Origin: CADEED01 sp963839685
GTDB taxonomy: Bacteria; Pseudomonadota; Gammaproteobacteria; Steroidobacterales; Steroidobacteraceae
Reading direction: 5' to 3'
DNA length: 64,000 nucleotides
NCBI GenBank assembly: GCA_963839685.1
Contig: CAWIVS010000011.1
Span: 682,001-746,000, forward strand
Below the pieces are notes generated by a model, which was not told the origin of the DNA, searched no databases, and worked only from the letters and a program-made list of their open reading frames with translations. Position numbers and translations under genes: made by a program. Positions within the stretch are counted from its first letter, which is position 1; each line of letters begins with the position of its first letter. This document shows, piece by piece, positions 45,258-54,988 of this stretch.

Positions 45258-46962
45258 ATGGTGGACTTCAGCCCATCCAGGTGCGTCCGCGCACCAATAG
45301 TCTGCCTCGCCCTGTTGCTGGTGGCGCCGCTGTTTGCGCAGCCGGCGGGCGCGCGCATCCTGCCGAGCGTCGATGCGCGCACGCCGCCGCCGGAGCCGCC
45401 GCGTACCCCCGGGTTGCCCTCCGATGCGGAGCTCGAAAGTGCCGGTGCGCGCGTCGGCGCCATTCATCTTGATGCGCGTCAGCTGTTCGATGTCGAGCGT
45501 GCCGACGAAAACACCTCGCTGACTCGCGCGGCAAATCGCCTGCACATCGCCACGCGCGAATCGACCATCGAAGACCAGCTGCTGTTCAAGACCGGTGACC
45601 TGTTCCGCGCCAGCCAGCTCGAGGAATCGGCGCGCATCCTGCGCGACACGCGTTACCTGCGTGACGCGGTCATCAGACCGGTGGCCTTCCACGACGGCGT
45701 CGTCGACCTCGAGGTCACGACGCAGGACGTGTGGACTTTCAATCCCGGCTTTTCCGTCGGACGCAAGGGCGGCAAGAACACCGGCGGCATCGAGATCGAA
45801 GACCTCAACTTTCTCGGTATGGGAACCCAGCTCGGCGTCGGCTTCATCTCCGGCGTGGACCGCGATTCCAAGACTATCTACTACCGCGATCGCCAGCTCG
45901 GCTCGTCCTGGTGGGACCTGGCGACGCAGTATTCGGACAACAGTGACGGACGCCTGATCCAGTTCGGACTGGCTCATCCATTCTATTCACTCGATAGCCG
46001 CTGGGCGGCCGGCGTCGGGCTGGTCGACGACCAGCGCATCGACTCCCGTTACGACCTCGGCGAAATCATCGACCAGTACCAGGCGCAGGAAAAGCTCGCG
46101 ACTGTCTACTGGGGCCGGTCGGAGGGACTGGTCAACGGCTGGGCGCGGCGCACCTCGTTCGGCGTGACCTACGAGGATCACGCCTTCGGCGCGTTGGCCG
46201 GTGGTGAAGCGACCCAGCTGGTGCCGGATGACCGCCGCCTGGTGTATCCGTGGGTGGCTGCCGAGTGGGTGCAGGACGAGTTTCGCACCGCGCGCAACCG
46301 CGACCAGATCGAGAAGACCGAGGACTACTCGCTTGGCTGGCGCGCCCGCGCGCAGCTTGGATTCGCGGGCACTTCCACGGGCTCCGATCGCGACGCGTTC
46401 ATGCTGGCTGGCAGCGTCTCGAAAGGCGCGGAAATCGGCGACCGACAGTCTCTGCAGTTCGACGTCGGCGCCGGCGGGCGCCTGGAGAGTGGCGAGTTGC
46501 GCGGCGCGAAACTGGGCGCCGGCACACGTTACTACTTCCGCCAATCACCGCGGCGCCTGCTTTTCCTGGAGCTGTCCGGCGAAGTCGGCGAAAACCTCGA
46601 TGCCGACCAGCAGATCCTGCTCGGCGGCGATAGCGGACTGCGTGGTTATCCGCTGCGCTACCAGTCCGGCGAGGGCCGCTGGTTGTTCACCGCCGAACAG
46701 CGCTTCTTCACCAGCTGGTACCCGTTCCAGTTGTTCAACGTCGGCGCCGCGGTGTTCTACGACATGGGCGCCACCTGGGGCCAGCGACCCGCTCGGCTCC
46801 CCTTCGCAGGGATTGCTCCGCGACATCGGTTTCGGCCTGCGCCTCGGCAACAGCCGCTCGGCGCTCGGCAACGTCCTGCACATCGACGTTGCGTTTCCGC
46901 TCGATGGCGATTCGTCCATCCGCAGCGTGCAGTTCCTGATCGAAACCAAAACGAGCTTCTGA
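45258..46962 (+). CDS. BamA/TamA-like (Omp85) outer-membrane protein (one frameshift)
   Basis: About 568 residues. Signal peptide (VCLALLLVAPLFAQPAGA), a Pro-rich linker, a POTRA-like domain (STIEDQLLFKTGDLFRASQLEESARILRDTRYL) and a 16-strand D15-type barrel. Near 46790 one extra C in TGGGGCCAGCGAC shifts the frame; the proper end reads LLRDIGFGLRLGN and FLIETKTSF, ending at 46962 with a C-terminal Phe as expected for BAM substrates. It could export or insert a surface molecule. One base overlaps the eptA start (TGATG). Confidence 0.83.
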
Positions 46963-48653
46963 TGTTTGGAATACGCAACCGGCTGCGGCCGATGATTCGT
47001 GTCGAGTCGCTGCTGCTCGTCGTGACGGCGTGGCTGGTGGCCACGGCCAATGGTCCCTGGTGGTCGGCGGTTGCGCAGGGCCGCGACTGGGCACGCCCCG
47101 GCAACTGGGTGTTCATGATCTGCTGTTTCGTGTTGCTGGTGGGCTTGCATTTCGCGGTGCTCGCGCCGTTCGCGTCGCGGCGCATCGTGCGTCCTCTGCT
47201 CACGGTGATCGTCCTGCTCAGCGCCGGCGCCAGCTACTACATGCGCGATTTTTCGGTGATGCTGGATCCAACCATGATCCAGAACATCCTGCGCACTGAC
47301 GCGCACGAGGCGCGCGAGTTGTTGAACTGGGGAATGGCCGCATGGGTCGTGGCGTGGTCACTGCTTCCCGTGGCCTTCATCTGGCTGGTCCGACTCGAGC
47401 ACCCACCGTTGCTGAAGGTGGTAATGCTGCGCGGCGGCGCCGTGATCGCCGGCTTGGTGGTGGCGACGCTCGCAACGTTGGTGATCTCGCGGGATTTCAC
47501 TGCGCTCATGCGCAATCAGCACGAGGCCCGTTATCTCATCACGCCGGGCAATTTTCTGTACGGCCTGGCCGTGAACTCGATGAACCGGGTCGCCGATGCA
47601 CACGGGCCGCGTGAATCCATCGGAGCCGACGCGCGCCTGGCCGCAGTGGCGGCGGCGGATCCGCTGCCACGGGTGCTGGTACTGGTGGTCGGCGAGACCG
47701 CACGCGCCGCGAATTTTTCACTGCTCGGCTACCCGCGCGAGACCAACCCGGAGCTCGCGAAGTCCGACGTGACCGCGTTCAGCAACGTGACCTCGTGCGG
47801 GACCTCCACCGAAGTATCGCTGCCATGCATGTTCTCGGCCTTCGGGCGCGAGAACTACGACGAGCATCGCATCCGCAATTCCGAAGGTCTGCTCGACGTG
47901 CTGGCGCGTGCCGGTTACGCGGTGAAGTGGCTCGACAACCAGTCGGGCTGCAAGGGCGTTTGCAAGGGCAAGGGCATCGACTACGAGAAGCTGGATGCGA
48001 AACTCGCGCCCGATCTGTGCGATTCGACCGAGTGCCACGACGAGATCCTGGCAAGACGGTTGGGCGAGGAACTGGCGCTGGTCAAGAGCAACACCATCTT
48101 CGTGCTGCACATGATGGGCAACCACGGGCCCGCGTACTTTCACCGATATCCACCGGCGTTCCGCCGCTTCACGCCCGACTGCGCCACCGCGGAGCTGCGT
48201 GACTGTACCCGCCAGGAAGTCGTCAACGCCTACGACAATGCCATTCTCTACACCGATCATGTGCTGGCCAGTGTCGTGAAAACACTGGCCACCAATTCGC
48301 GCCCCATGGAGAGCGCGATGATCTACGTCTCGGATCACGGTGAGTCACTGGGCGAACGCGGCCTGTACCTGCACGGGATTCCCTACGCTATCGCGCCGGA
48401 CCTGCAGACACATGTGCCCATGCTGGTGTGGGTTTCGCGGCAGCTGAGCGCCAGCGGCGACGTCGACGTGCAATGTCTGCGCGGCAAGTCGCACGACCCG
48501 CTCTCACACGACAACCTGTTTCATTCGGTGCTGGGCCTGCTGGACGTGGAGACGGCGGCATACCGGCCCTCGCACGACATCTTCGACGGGTGTCGCGGCG
48601 GTGCGTCGCACGCCCTGGCGCAGTCGGCCCCCGTGGCGTCACGCGCACGCTGA
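46962..48653 (+). CDS. eptA: Phosphoethanolamine transferase EptA-like (lipid A modification)
   Basis: A 563-residue inner-membrane enzyme with five N-terminal helices and a periplasmic sulfatase-fold domain. Zinc/active-site elements: VVGETARAANFSLLGYPR (Glu245), the nucleophile Thr281 in SCGTSTE, HMMGNHGPAY, and SDHGESLGE. It adds phosphoethanolamine to lipid A or similar lipids, lowering negative charge and raising resistance to cationic peptides. Its start overlaps the Omp85-like gene by one base, so both are probably co-translated. Confidence 0.92.
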   Translation: MFGIRNRLRPMIRVESLLLVVTAWLVATANGPWWSAVAQGRDWARPGNWVFMICCFVLLVGLHFAVLAPFASRRIVRPLLTVIVLLSAGASYYMRDFSVMLDPTMIQNILRTDAHEARELLNWGMAAWVVAWSLLPVAFIWLVRLEHPPLLKVVMLRGGAVIAGLVVATLATLVISRDFTALMRNQHEARYLITPGNFLYGLAVNSMNRVADAHGPRESIGADARLAAVAAADPLPRVLVLVVGETARAANFSLLGYPRETNPELAKSDVTAFSNVTSCGTSTEVSLPCMFSAFGRENYDEHRIRNSEGLLDVLARAGYAVKWLDNQSGCKGVCKGKGIDYEKLDAKLAPDLCDSTECHDEILARRLGEELALVKSNTIFVLHMMGNHGPAYFHRYPPAFRRFTPDCATAELRDCTRQEVVNAYDNAILYTDHVLASVVKTLATNSRPMESAMIYVSDHGESLGERGLYLHGIPYAIAPDLQTHVPMLVWVSRQLSASGDVDVQCLRGKSHDPLSHDNLFHSVLGLLDVETAAYRPSHDIFDGCRGGASHALAQSAPVASRAR

Positions 48654-48690
48654 ATCGCGCACCTGACCGGGTTCGCGTAAGGTTGCGTGC

Positions 48691-49167
48691 ATGGACAAGC
48701 CATGCCTCAACATCGTGCGTGCCGCCGACATCGCGGCGCATGCCCAGGAATTTTCCCATCCGTGGAATCCACAATCACTCGTACGGGGCACGCAGCTGGC
48801 ACGCAGCGTCGGGCTCAAGCGCAATGGCGTGAATCTGCTGCGGGTGCCGCCTGGAAAGGAGTCCTACGTATATCACTCGCACCGCTTCGAAGAAGAGTGG
48901 ATCTACGTGCTCGAGGGCTCGGGGGTCGCGATCATCGACGGCGCTGAATATGACGTCGGCGTTGGCGACTTCATGGGATTCGCCGCGCCGTCGGTGGCAC
49001 ACAACATGCGCAATCCCGGGCCCGGTGACCTGGTCTACCTATCGGGCGGCGAGAACCGCGAGTTCGAAGTTGCGGAATATCCGACCCTGGGCAAACGCGC
49101 GGTACGCATGGGGCAGGAGGTTCACGTCTACGACCTCGACGACGCCAGGCCATTCGGGCCGCTATGA
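48691..49167 (+). CDS. Cupin domain protein
   Basis: A 158-residue single-domain cupin. Motif 1 is visible as YVYHSHRFEEEWIYVLEG (His/His/Glu) and motif 2 as GDFMGFAAPSVAHNMRN with the His ligand. Members bind a metal and may be sugar isomerases, dioxygenases or binding proteins. It follows eptA by 37 bases and overlaps the convergent membrane gene by 6 bases. Function unknown. Confidence 0.88.
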   Translation: MDKPCLNIVRAADIAAHAQEFSHPWNPQSLVRGTQLARSVGLKRNGVNLLRVPPGKESYVYHSHRFEEEWIYVLEGSGVAIIDGAEYDVGVGDFMGFAAPSVAHNMRNPGPGDLVYLSGGENREFEVAEYPTLGKRAVRMGQEVHVYDLDDARPFGPL

Positions 49168-49953
49168 GGGAGAAATGGCCGCGCCGACCGCGTGCGCCAA
49201 TGATTCCAGGATGCGCACGGTCACGCGCGCGCGGTTGAGCCAGACGTCACACAGGAAGAGGAAGGCGACGCCCAGCCACGCTGCGTACGCATATCCCAGG
49301 TAGCTTCCCTGAATCAGGGTGAGCATCCAGTTCTGCTCGAACACATATAGATAGACGCACAGCGCCGTGCTGACCGTCAACAAGACGCCGGGCACGAACA
49401 GCGCGCGAGTGTGTTCGGGCTTCAAGAAGGAAACCAATACCAGCAACAAGAAGGCGCACGTATTACTCGCCGTGAAAATGCGGATGTCACGTTTCAGATC
49501 TGCGGCCACACCCAGGTATCCCGACTGCATGATGGCGACCAGTCGTGTGTTCTCGAATTGCAGCGAGCCGATCTTCGACTTTGCGCCATCTTCGAGCCAG
49601 GTCTGGAGCCTGGCACGTTGCTCCGCAGTCAGACTGCGGATTTCAGCAATGCAAGCGGCGAGCTGCGCGCGGGCTTTTTCCTTGAGTGAGTCCTTGAGCT
49701 GTGCGATGCGCGCCTCGTTCTGCTTCATGAGCTGCGCGGCGTAGCGCGACAAGGCGTCGTCGCCCTGCGGCGCATCCAGGGAGTCGATGGTGGCATCCAC
49801 CTTGTGCGCCACTTTTCCTTCGATGTAGTCCGCCGCGAAATCTTCGACCCATTCCGGCGTGTGATATGTCAGTGCGAAGAAGAAGGCGAACAGTGCCGCG
49901 CCGGCGATGCCGGCCAGCCTCAACGTGACTTGCCGGGAGTCAGGTCTTGTCAT
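49162..49953 (-). CDS. Inner-membrane protein of unknown function
   Basis: A 263-residue protein from ATG 49953. One helix near the N-terminus (AGIAGAALFAFFFALTY), a long charged periplasmic or cytoplasmic helical region (residues 35-145, rich in Ala/Lys/Glu, probably coiled coil), then three to four hydrophobic helices (CAFLLLVLVSFL, ALFVPGVLLTVSTALCVYLYV, YAYAAWLGVAFLFLCDVWL). No motif recognised. Convergent with the cupin gene. Confidence 0.65.
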   Translation of the reverse strand: MTRPDSRQVTLRLAGIAGAALFAFFFALTYHTPEWVEDFAADYIEGKVAHKVDATIDSLDAPQGDDALSRYAAQLMKQNEARIAQLKDSLKEKARAQLAACIAEIRSLTAEQRARLQTWLEDGAKSKIGSLQFENTRLVAIMQSGYLGVAADLKRDIRIFTASNTCAFLLLVLVSFLKPEHTRALFVPGVLLTVSTALCVYLYVFEQNWMLTLIQGSYLGYAYAAWLGVAFLFLCDVWLNRARVTVRILESLAHAVGAAISPS

Positions 49954-49964
49954 GCGTCCGGATG

Positions 49965-51074
49965 TTAGCCCGCCGATGTCTTCGCCTTCCACGCCGCGAG
50001 CACGCCGGCTTCCTTGTCAGGCGCGATACCGGCTTTCAGCTTTTCGCGCTCTTCGGGCGGCCGCGACAGGTGCCACGCGAGTGTGTCGTCGACAGTCTTG
50101 CGGAGCGCCGTGATCTTCAACCCGTGCGCGACGGCGGCGGCATTGCTGGTGCCGGCGAACGCCGCTTCCTCGCCCTTGGCCGGCAGCCACACGGGCATCT
50201 CGCTCCACGGCTCGACCTTCTGTTCCTCGAGGAATTCGGCCGGAATCCAGGTGGCACGCGGCGCATTCGCGGGCTTCGCCTGGCGGGTGGCGGCGGCGAT
50301 GCAGGCGTCGGTGAGCTCGCCGAACCTGAACTCATTCACGTTGGACACGAGATTGAACGTGCCCGTGATGTTCTTCTCGATGGCATTGATGGTGAACGCG
50401 GCGAGATCGCGTGCGTCGATGACCTGGAACGGATCCTTTGTCGCGCCCGGCGCGATGAATTCACCACCGCGCGCGGCGCGGGCCGGCCAGTAGGTGAAGC
50501 GGTCGGTGTTGTCGTCGGGTCCGACGATGAGCCCGGGCCGGATGATGGTGGTACGGCCGGGCAGCGCCTTTTCCACCGCCTGCTCGCACAGTGCCTTCAG
50601 CGGGCCGTAGGTATCACCGTCGACATTTTCGACGCTCTCGTCAGGTAGTTTGCCCACCGGCGATTTTTCATCGCGCGGAACGCTGAAATCGGGATACACC
50701 GAGATCGACGAGGTGAACACGTATTGCCGGACCTGCGACGCCAGCAATTCCGCCGTGAGCCGCACGTGGCGTGGCACGTAACCAGAATTGTCGACGACCA
50801 CGTCCCACTCGCGATTCTTCAGCCCGTCGATTTCGCCATTGCGATCGCCCTTGATGCGTTCGACCTCGGGGTAACGATCCGTCTTGGTCTTGCCGCGATT
50901 GAAGAAGGTCAGCGTGTGGCCGCGTTCCAGCGCCAGCGCCGTCATGTGCAGGCCGATGAAGCGCGTGCCGCCCAGCACCAGGATCCTGAGCGGTTTGATC
51001 TTGCGGCCGAACGAGGGCATCGCCGCGGAGAAAGCGCCGGCTGCCGCAAGGGCCAGGAGGGTGCGTCGTTTCAT
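49965..51074 (-). CDS. Exported NAD-dependent epimerase/dehydratase-like protein
   Basis: A 369-residue protein with a twin-arginine-like leader (KRRTLLALAAAGAFSAAM), then an extended-SDR Rossmann fold starting LRILVLGGTRFIGLHMTALAL. It keeps VFTSSISVYPD and a TYGPLKALCE segment (Tyr/Lys pair). Export of a folded, cofactor-loaded dehydrogenase by Tat fits the leader. AGGAGA precedes the ATG. It is directly downstream of the S9 peptidase-to-51089 block on the same strand. Substrate unknown. Confidence 0.8.
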   Translation of the reverse strand: MKRRTLLALAAAGAFSAAMPSFGRKIKPLRILVLGGTRFIGLHMTALALERGHTLTFFNRGKTKTDRYPEVERIKGDRNGEIDGLKNREWDVVVDNSGYVPRHVRLTAELLASQVRQYVFTSSISVYPDFSVPRDEKSPVGKLPDESVENVDGDTYGPLKALCEQAVEKALPGRTTIIRPGLIVGPDDNTDRFTYWPARAARGGEFIAPGATKDPFQVIDARDLAAFTINAIEKNITGTFNLVSNVNEFRFGELTDACIAAATRQAKPANAPRATWIPAEFLEEQKVEPWSEMPVWLPAKGEEAAFAGTSNAAAVAHGLKITALRKTVDDTLAWHLSRPPEEREKLKAGIAPDKEAGVLAAWKAKTSAG

Positions 51075-51088
51075 GGATCTCTCCTTAT

Positions 51089-53139
51089 CTAATGCGCACC
51101 AGGGGGTGCGTAGGTTGCAACCCAGTCGCGCACCACCTGGTACCAGAACAACGAATTCTGCGGCTTGAGCACCCAGTGATTCTCATCGGGGAAATACACC
51201 AGCTTGGAAGGCACGCCGCGCCGCTGCAGCGTATTGAAGAGCTCGATACCGTGGTTCACCGGTACGCGCATGTCCTGCTGGTTGTGAATGATCAGCGTCG
51301 GCGTGACGAAGTTGCCGGCCGAGGTGTGGGGCGAATAACGCGCGAACTCTTCGGGCTTCTCCCAGAAGTCGAAGAAACGCGCGGTCTCGGCGCCGTAGTC
51401 CGAGGCTCCCTGCGTGAACATGTCGTAGACCGCCGCGTGTGCCACCAGCGCCTTGAAAGGATGCGGGCGTCCTAACAAGGTGGTGGCGAGAAAGCCTCCG
51501 TAGCTGGCGCCGGCCGCCACCATGCGCCCGCCATCGACGAACGGCCTGGTCTTGAGCCACTCGGCGGCACGGATGGTGTCCTCGTAGGGCAGGGTGATCC
51601 AGTCCGGATTGATCGAGTCCGCAAACTCATTGCCAAAGCCACTCGAGCCGTGGAAGTTGTGCCAGGTCACCACGTAGCCCCAGCTCGCGAATACCTGCGC
51701 ATTCCAGCGCCATTGCACCGAGTCGGTGATCGCATTGTGCGGCCCGCCATGCAACAGCATGAGCACCGGGTACTTCTTTGCCGGATCAAAGCCCGGTGGA
51801 TAGAACACCCACATCTGGATATCGGCGTCGCGCGCGCCCTTGTAGGTGACACTTTCGTAGCGCGCGAAGTCGAGCGTGCTCAACGCATCGTCATTGAAGG
51901 TGCTGATCTTGGTTGCGACGCCGGTGCGCGGCGCCAGCGTTACGAGCGTCGGTGGTTCGACGAAATTCTGCCGGATTGCCACCGCGCGCCTTGCCATCGC
52001 GTGCCAACGCCAGCGATCCGAACGACGAGGTCCCGGTGACCGTGACGGGCGCCGCCGTGCCCCGCCGGAAACGGTATACGCGGCGCGTGCCGGCATCGTC
52101 GATGGTGCCGAGCAGGCTGCGTGAATCCGCGTTCCCAGACCAACCCATCCACCGACCGGTCCCAGTTCTCGGTGAGTCCGGTGGTGGTGCCAGCCTTGCG
52201 GTCGAAGATCATCAGGCGTGCGCGGTCGCCGTAGAACTTCTTCACGCGACGCTGTGCAAACGCGATGCTGCGGCCGTCGGGGCTGTAGTGCGGATCGCCG
52301 TCGTTCGCCGCGTTCTCGGCGGTGATATTGCGCGCCGGTTTGCAGCCGCAGGTGGGCAACAGGATGATGTCGAAGTTGCGGTCGATGCCGCTGCGATCCA
52401 CGTCGGCGGCAAAGGCCGCCTCCAGACCGTCAGGAGAAATGTCGTACGCCGAAGCGTCGAGGTCGCCGCGCGACAGCCAGTAGCCCGACATGCGCGTGAT
52501 GGCGGTCGGTTCGCCGCCATCGATGGAGATCGAGAACAGATGCGGCTGCCGGTCGTCGAGGAAGTGATCGAAGTGCGAGATCGGCGCGCGTGTCCAGGCA
52601 CGCGCTGTCATCTTCGATGAGTCGCGCTCCTTCCTGCGCGCCGCCTGGTCTTCCCAGCGCACCAGGTCCGGCCACACCTCGCTCACGAAGGCGATACGAC
52701 GGCTGTCGGGAAACCACTTGGGCAACGTGGCTCCGGTGGGGATGCTGGTGACGCGGCGGGCTTCGCCGCCGTTGACCGCAATGACGTAGACCTGGTTTTC
52801 GGTGTCATCGCCGCGCTTGGAAACGAACGCCACCCATTCGCCGTCGGGGCTCACGCTGGCCTGGGTGTCGTTGGCCTTGTCGCTGGTGAGTTGCCGCGCG
52901 CTGCCACCGGCCAGTGGTACCAGCCACAGATCCGTGAGGCCCTTGTTCTCCGCGATGTCGTAGGTCGTGACCGGAACCACGGCGAGTTTGCCGTCGGGCG
53001 TGATGGCCGGATCACCGAGCCGCTTGAGTGCCCACATGCGCTCGGCGCTGAACTGGCGTGAATTGGCGGGCGATGGCTCCTGCGCCGCTGCGGTGATCGA
53101 ACCCAGAATTGCCAGAGTCACGAGCCAGAAGCGATGCAT
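51089..53139 (-). CDS. S9 family (prolyl oligopeptidase-type) exported peptidase (two frameshifts)
   Basis: About 683 residues. ATG 53139 starts a signal peptide (FWLVTLAILGSITAAAQ). The N-terminal part is a beta-propeller with repeated SPDG strands. Readings join through +1 shifts near 52130 and 52000. The catalytic domain has the nucleophile Ser in AAGASYGGFLATT, Asp in NQQDMRVPV and His in DENHWVL. It degrades short, often proline-containing peptides in the periplasm. It shares its strand with the epimerase-like gene 14 bases downstream. Confidence 0.87.
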
Positions 53140-53277
53140 TGAAACTCCAGAAGCGGGATAGCGCGCTCGCGCGGATCGAACATTCTGCCGAGACCCAAAT
53201 TGTCGAGGCAAGCTTTTCGCGAACATCCCGCCGCGGTGGCCCGTCGCCTGAGCGTCCTGCGTGCGAGAATCCCTCGC

Positions 53278-54054
53278 ATGAATCCCGGTACCCGTGAGCC
53301 ACCGCGCTACAACGAGTTCGGCCAGCCCATCGGCGCCGCATTACCCGGCTGGCAGGCGCCGCCAATTCCCCCGCACACCACACTCACCGGGCGTTACTGC
53401 CGGCTGGAGCCGCTCGATGCCGCGCGCCACGCGCGCGACCTCTTCGAGGCGCAGCGCGCCGACAAGGCCGGCGAGCGCTGGACCTACCTGTTCCATGGTC
53501 CGTACACGGAATTCGGCCCGTACCAGCAATGGTGCATCGAGTCGCAGGCGTCCAGCGATCCGCAGTTCTATGCCATCGTGGACGCGGCCAGCGGCCGCGC
53601 CGCCGGCAGCGCCGCCTACATGCGCATCGAGCCGCGTCACGGTGTGATCGAGGTGGGCAACATCTACTTCGCCGCGCTGCTGTCGAAGTCGCGCGCCGCC
53701 ACCGAGGCGATCTATCTGTTGATCGCGAACGCATTCGCGCTCGGCTACCGGCGTTTCGAATGGAAATGCGACAGTTGCAACCTGCCATCGCGCGCCGCGG
53801 CGACGCGCTTCGGTTTCACCTACGAAGGCTTGTTCCGCCAGGCCATCGTCAACAAGGGCCGCAACCGGGACACCACCTGGTTCGCCATCATCGACGCCGA
53901 CTGGAAGCGCGGTCTGCACGACGCGTACCTGCGCTGGCTGGACCCGGCGAACTTCGACGCCGCCGGCCGGCAGAAACTGCGTTTGTCGGAGTTGACCGCG
54001 CCGTTCGTGGAATGCGATTCGGCGCAGGCCTGGCCGCCGCTGGCACTACCCTAG
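53278..54054 (+). CDS. GNAT family N-acetyltransferase
   Basis: A 258-residue RimJ/RimL-type acetyltransferase. ATG 53278 gives the family start NEFGQPIGAALPGW. The acceptor-binding and CoA region (VIEVGNIYFAALLSKSRAATEAIYLLI ... RRFEWKCDSCNLPSRAAATRFGFTYEG) is intact. It transfers an acetyl group from acetyl-CoA to a protein or small molecule. Its TAG stop shares the CTAG tetramer with the convergent hydrolase gene. Confidence 0.9.
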   Translation: MNPGTREPPRYNEFGQPIGAALPGWQAPPIPPHTTLTGRYCRLEPLDAARHARDLFEAQRADKAGERWTYLFHGPYTEFGPYQQWCIESQASSDPQFYAIVDAASGRAAGSAAYMRIEPRHGVIEVGNIYFAALLSKSRAATEAIYLLIANAFALGYRRFEWKCDSCNLPSRAAATRFGFTYEGLFRQAIVNKGRNRDTTWFAIIDADWKRGLHDAYLRWLDPANFDAAGRQKLRLSELTAPFVECDSAQAWPPLALP

Positions 54055-54771
54055 CTCAGGAACGCTGCAACCTGTTTCGCCACCAGCGTGGGAGCCTTCT
54101 CGAGCACATTCCTGTCCTGGTCCGGCATGTCGACGACGCGGGCGCCCGGGACCAGTCGCGAGACGCGCCCGCCCGCCTCCCAGAAATTGTCACGCGGCCG
54201 CAGGACTAACAAGGGTTGTTTGAGCAGCGGCATCCGCTGGTCGGCATCCCAGTCGATGACGGCGGCGCGTGCCCACAGGGCGCCGGTCGGAGTCCCCTCC
54301 GGGGGCGATAAATCCCGGTAGCTGCGGCGCTCTTCCGCATCGAGGGCGGGCGCGCCGATCATGATGACGCGACGCACCACCTTGGCCCGGGCGATGGCCA
54401 GCTCGGCGGCCACCGCCGCGCCGGAATGCGCACCTAACAAGTCCACCTGGCGGAAGCGCATCGAATCGATGAAGTCGCCGATGGCATCGCAGTAACCACC
54501 GATCGGCGGCTGCCGGGGCGGCGCATCGGATTCCCCGCAGCCGGGTGTGTCCGGGCTGTAGATTGATCGGCTGGTACCGAGCAGCTTCGAGAGTTCCAGG
54601 AAAGCGCGCCCGGTGGTACTGCTGGCGTGCAGGCAGATCAGGGTGGTCTGTTCGTCGAAGCCGCCCCCCGACTGGAATGGCGTTGTGGACGTGCAACTGC
54701 CCGTATCGGCACTCGAAATAGGCGCGGCGCAGCCGCGGCGGGGCGCTATCCAGACTCGTCGGCGGGTTCAT
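54051..54771 (-). CDS. Alpha/beta hydrolase (one frameshift)
   Basis: About 240 residues. ATG 54771 starts MNPPTSLDSAPPRLRRAYFE; a six-G run near 54665 carries one G too many, after which the frame reads TTLICLHASSTTGRAF, SPDTPGCGESDAPPR and VDLLGAHSGAAVAAELA. The nucleophile-elbow position therefore reads Gly-Ala-His-Ser-Gly, with His where Ser is usual, a variant found in a subset of the superfamily. The final His/Asp region is present (VLRPRDNFWEAGG). Reaction unknown. Confidence 0.78.
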
Positions 54772-54988
54772 GGGGGCGCAACGATACCCCAATCTCCGCC
54801 GGCGCGACCTCGCGGGGCTTCGGCCATGCCGGGTTTACGGAAGCCGTCAGCAATGTCCGACGCGGGTCAGACCAGCCGGATTTGACAGAAATGAGAAGCA
54901 GGCACGCATTTCTCACCAAAGGGGAAAAGTCTGCATCCCCGGTCGAATTCACGGGGCTAGAATTGCCGCCATAAGAAAGAGTCTGGGG

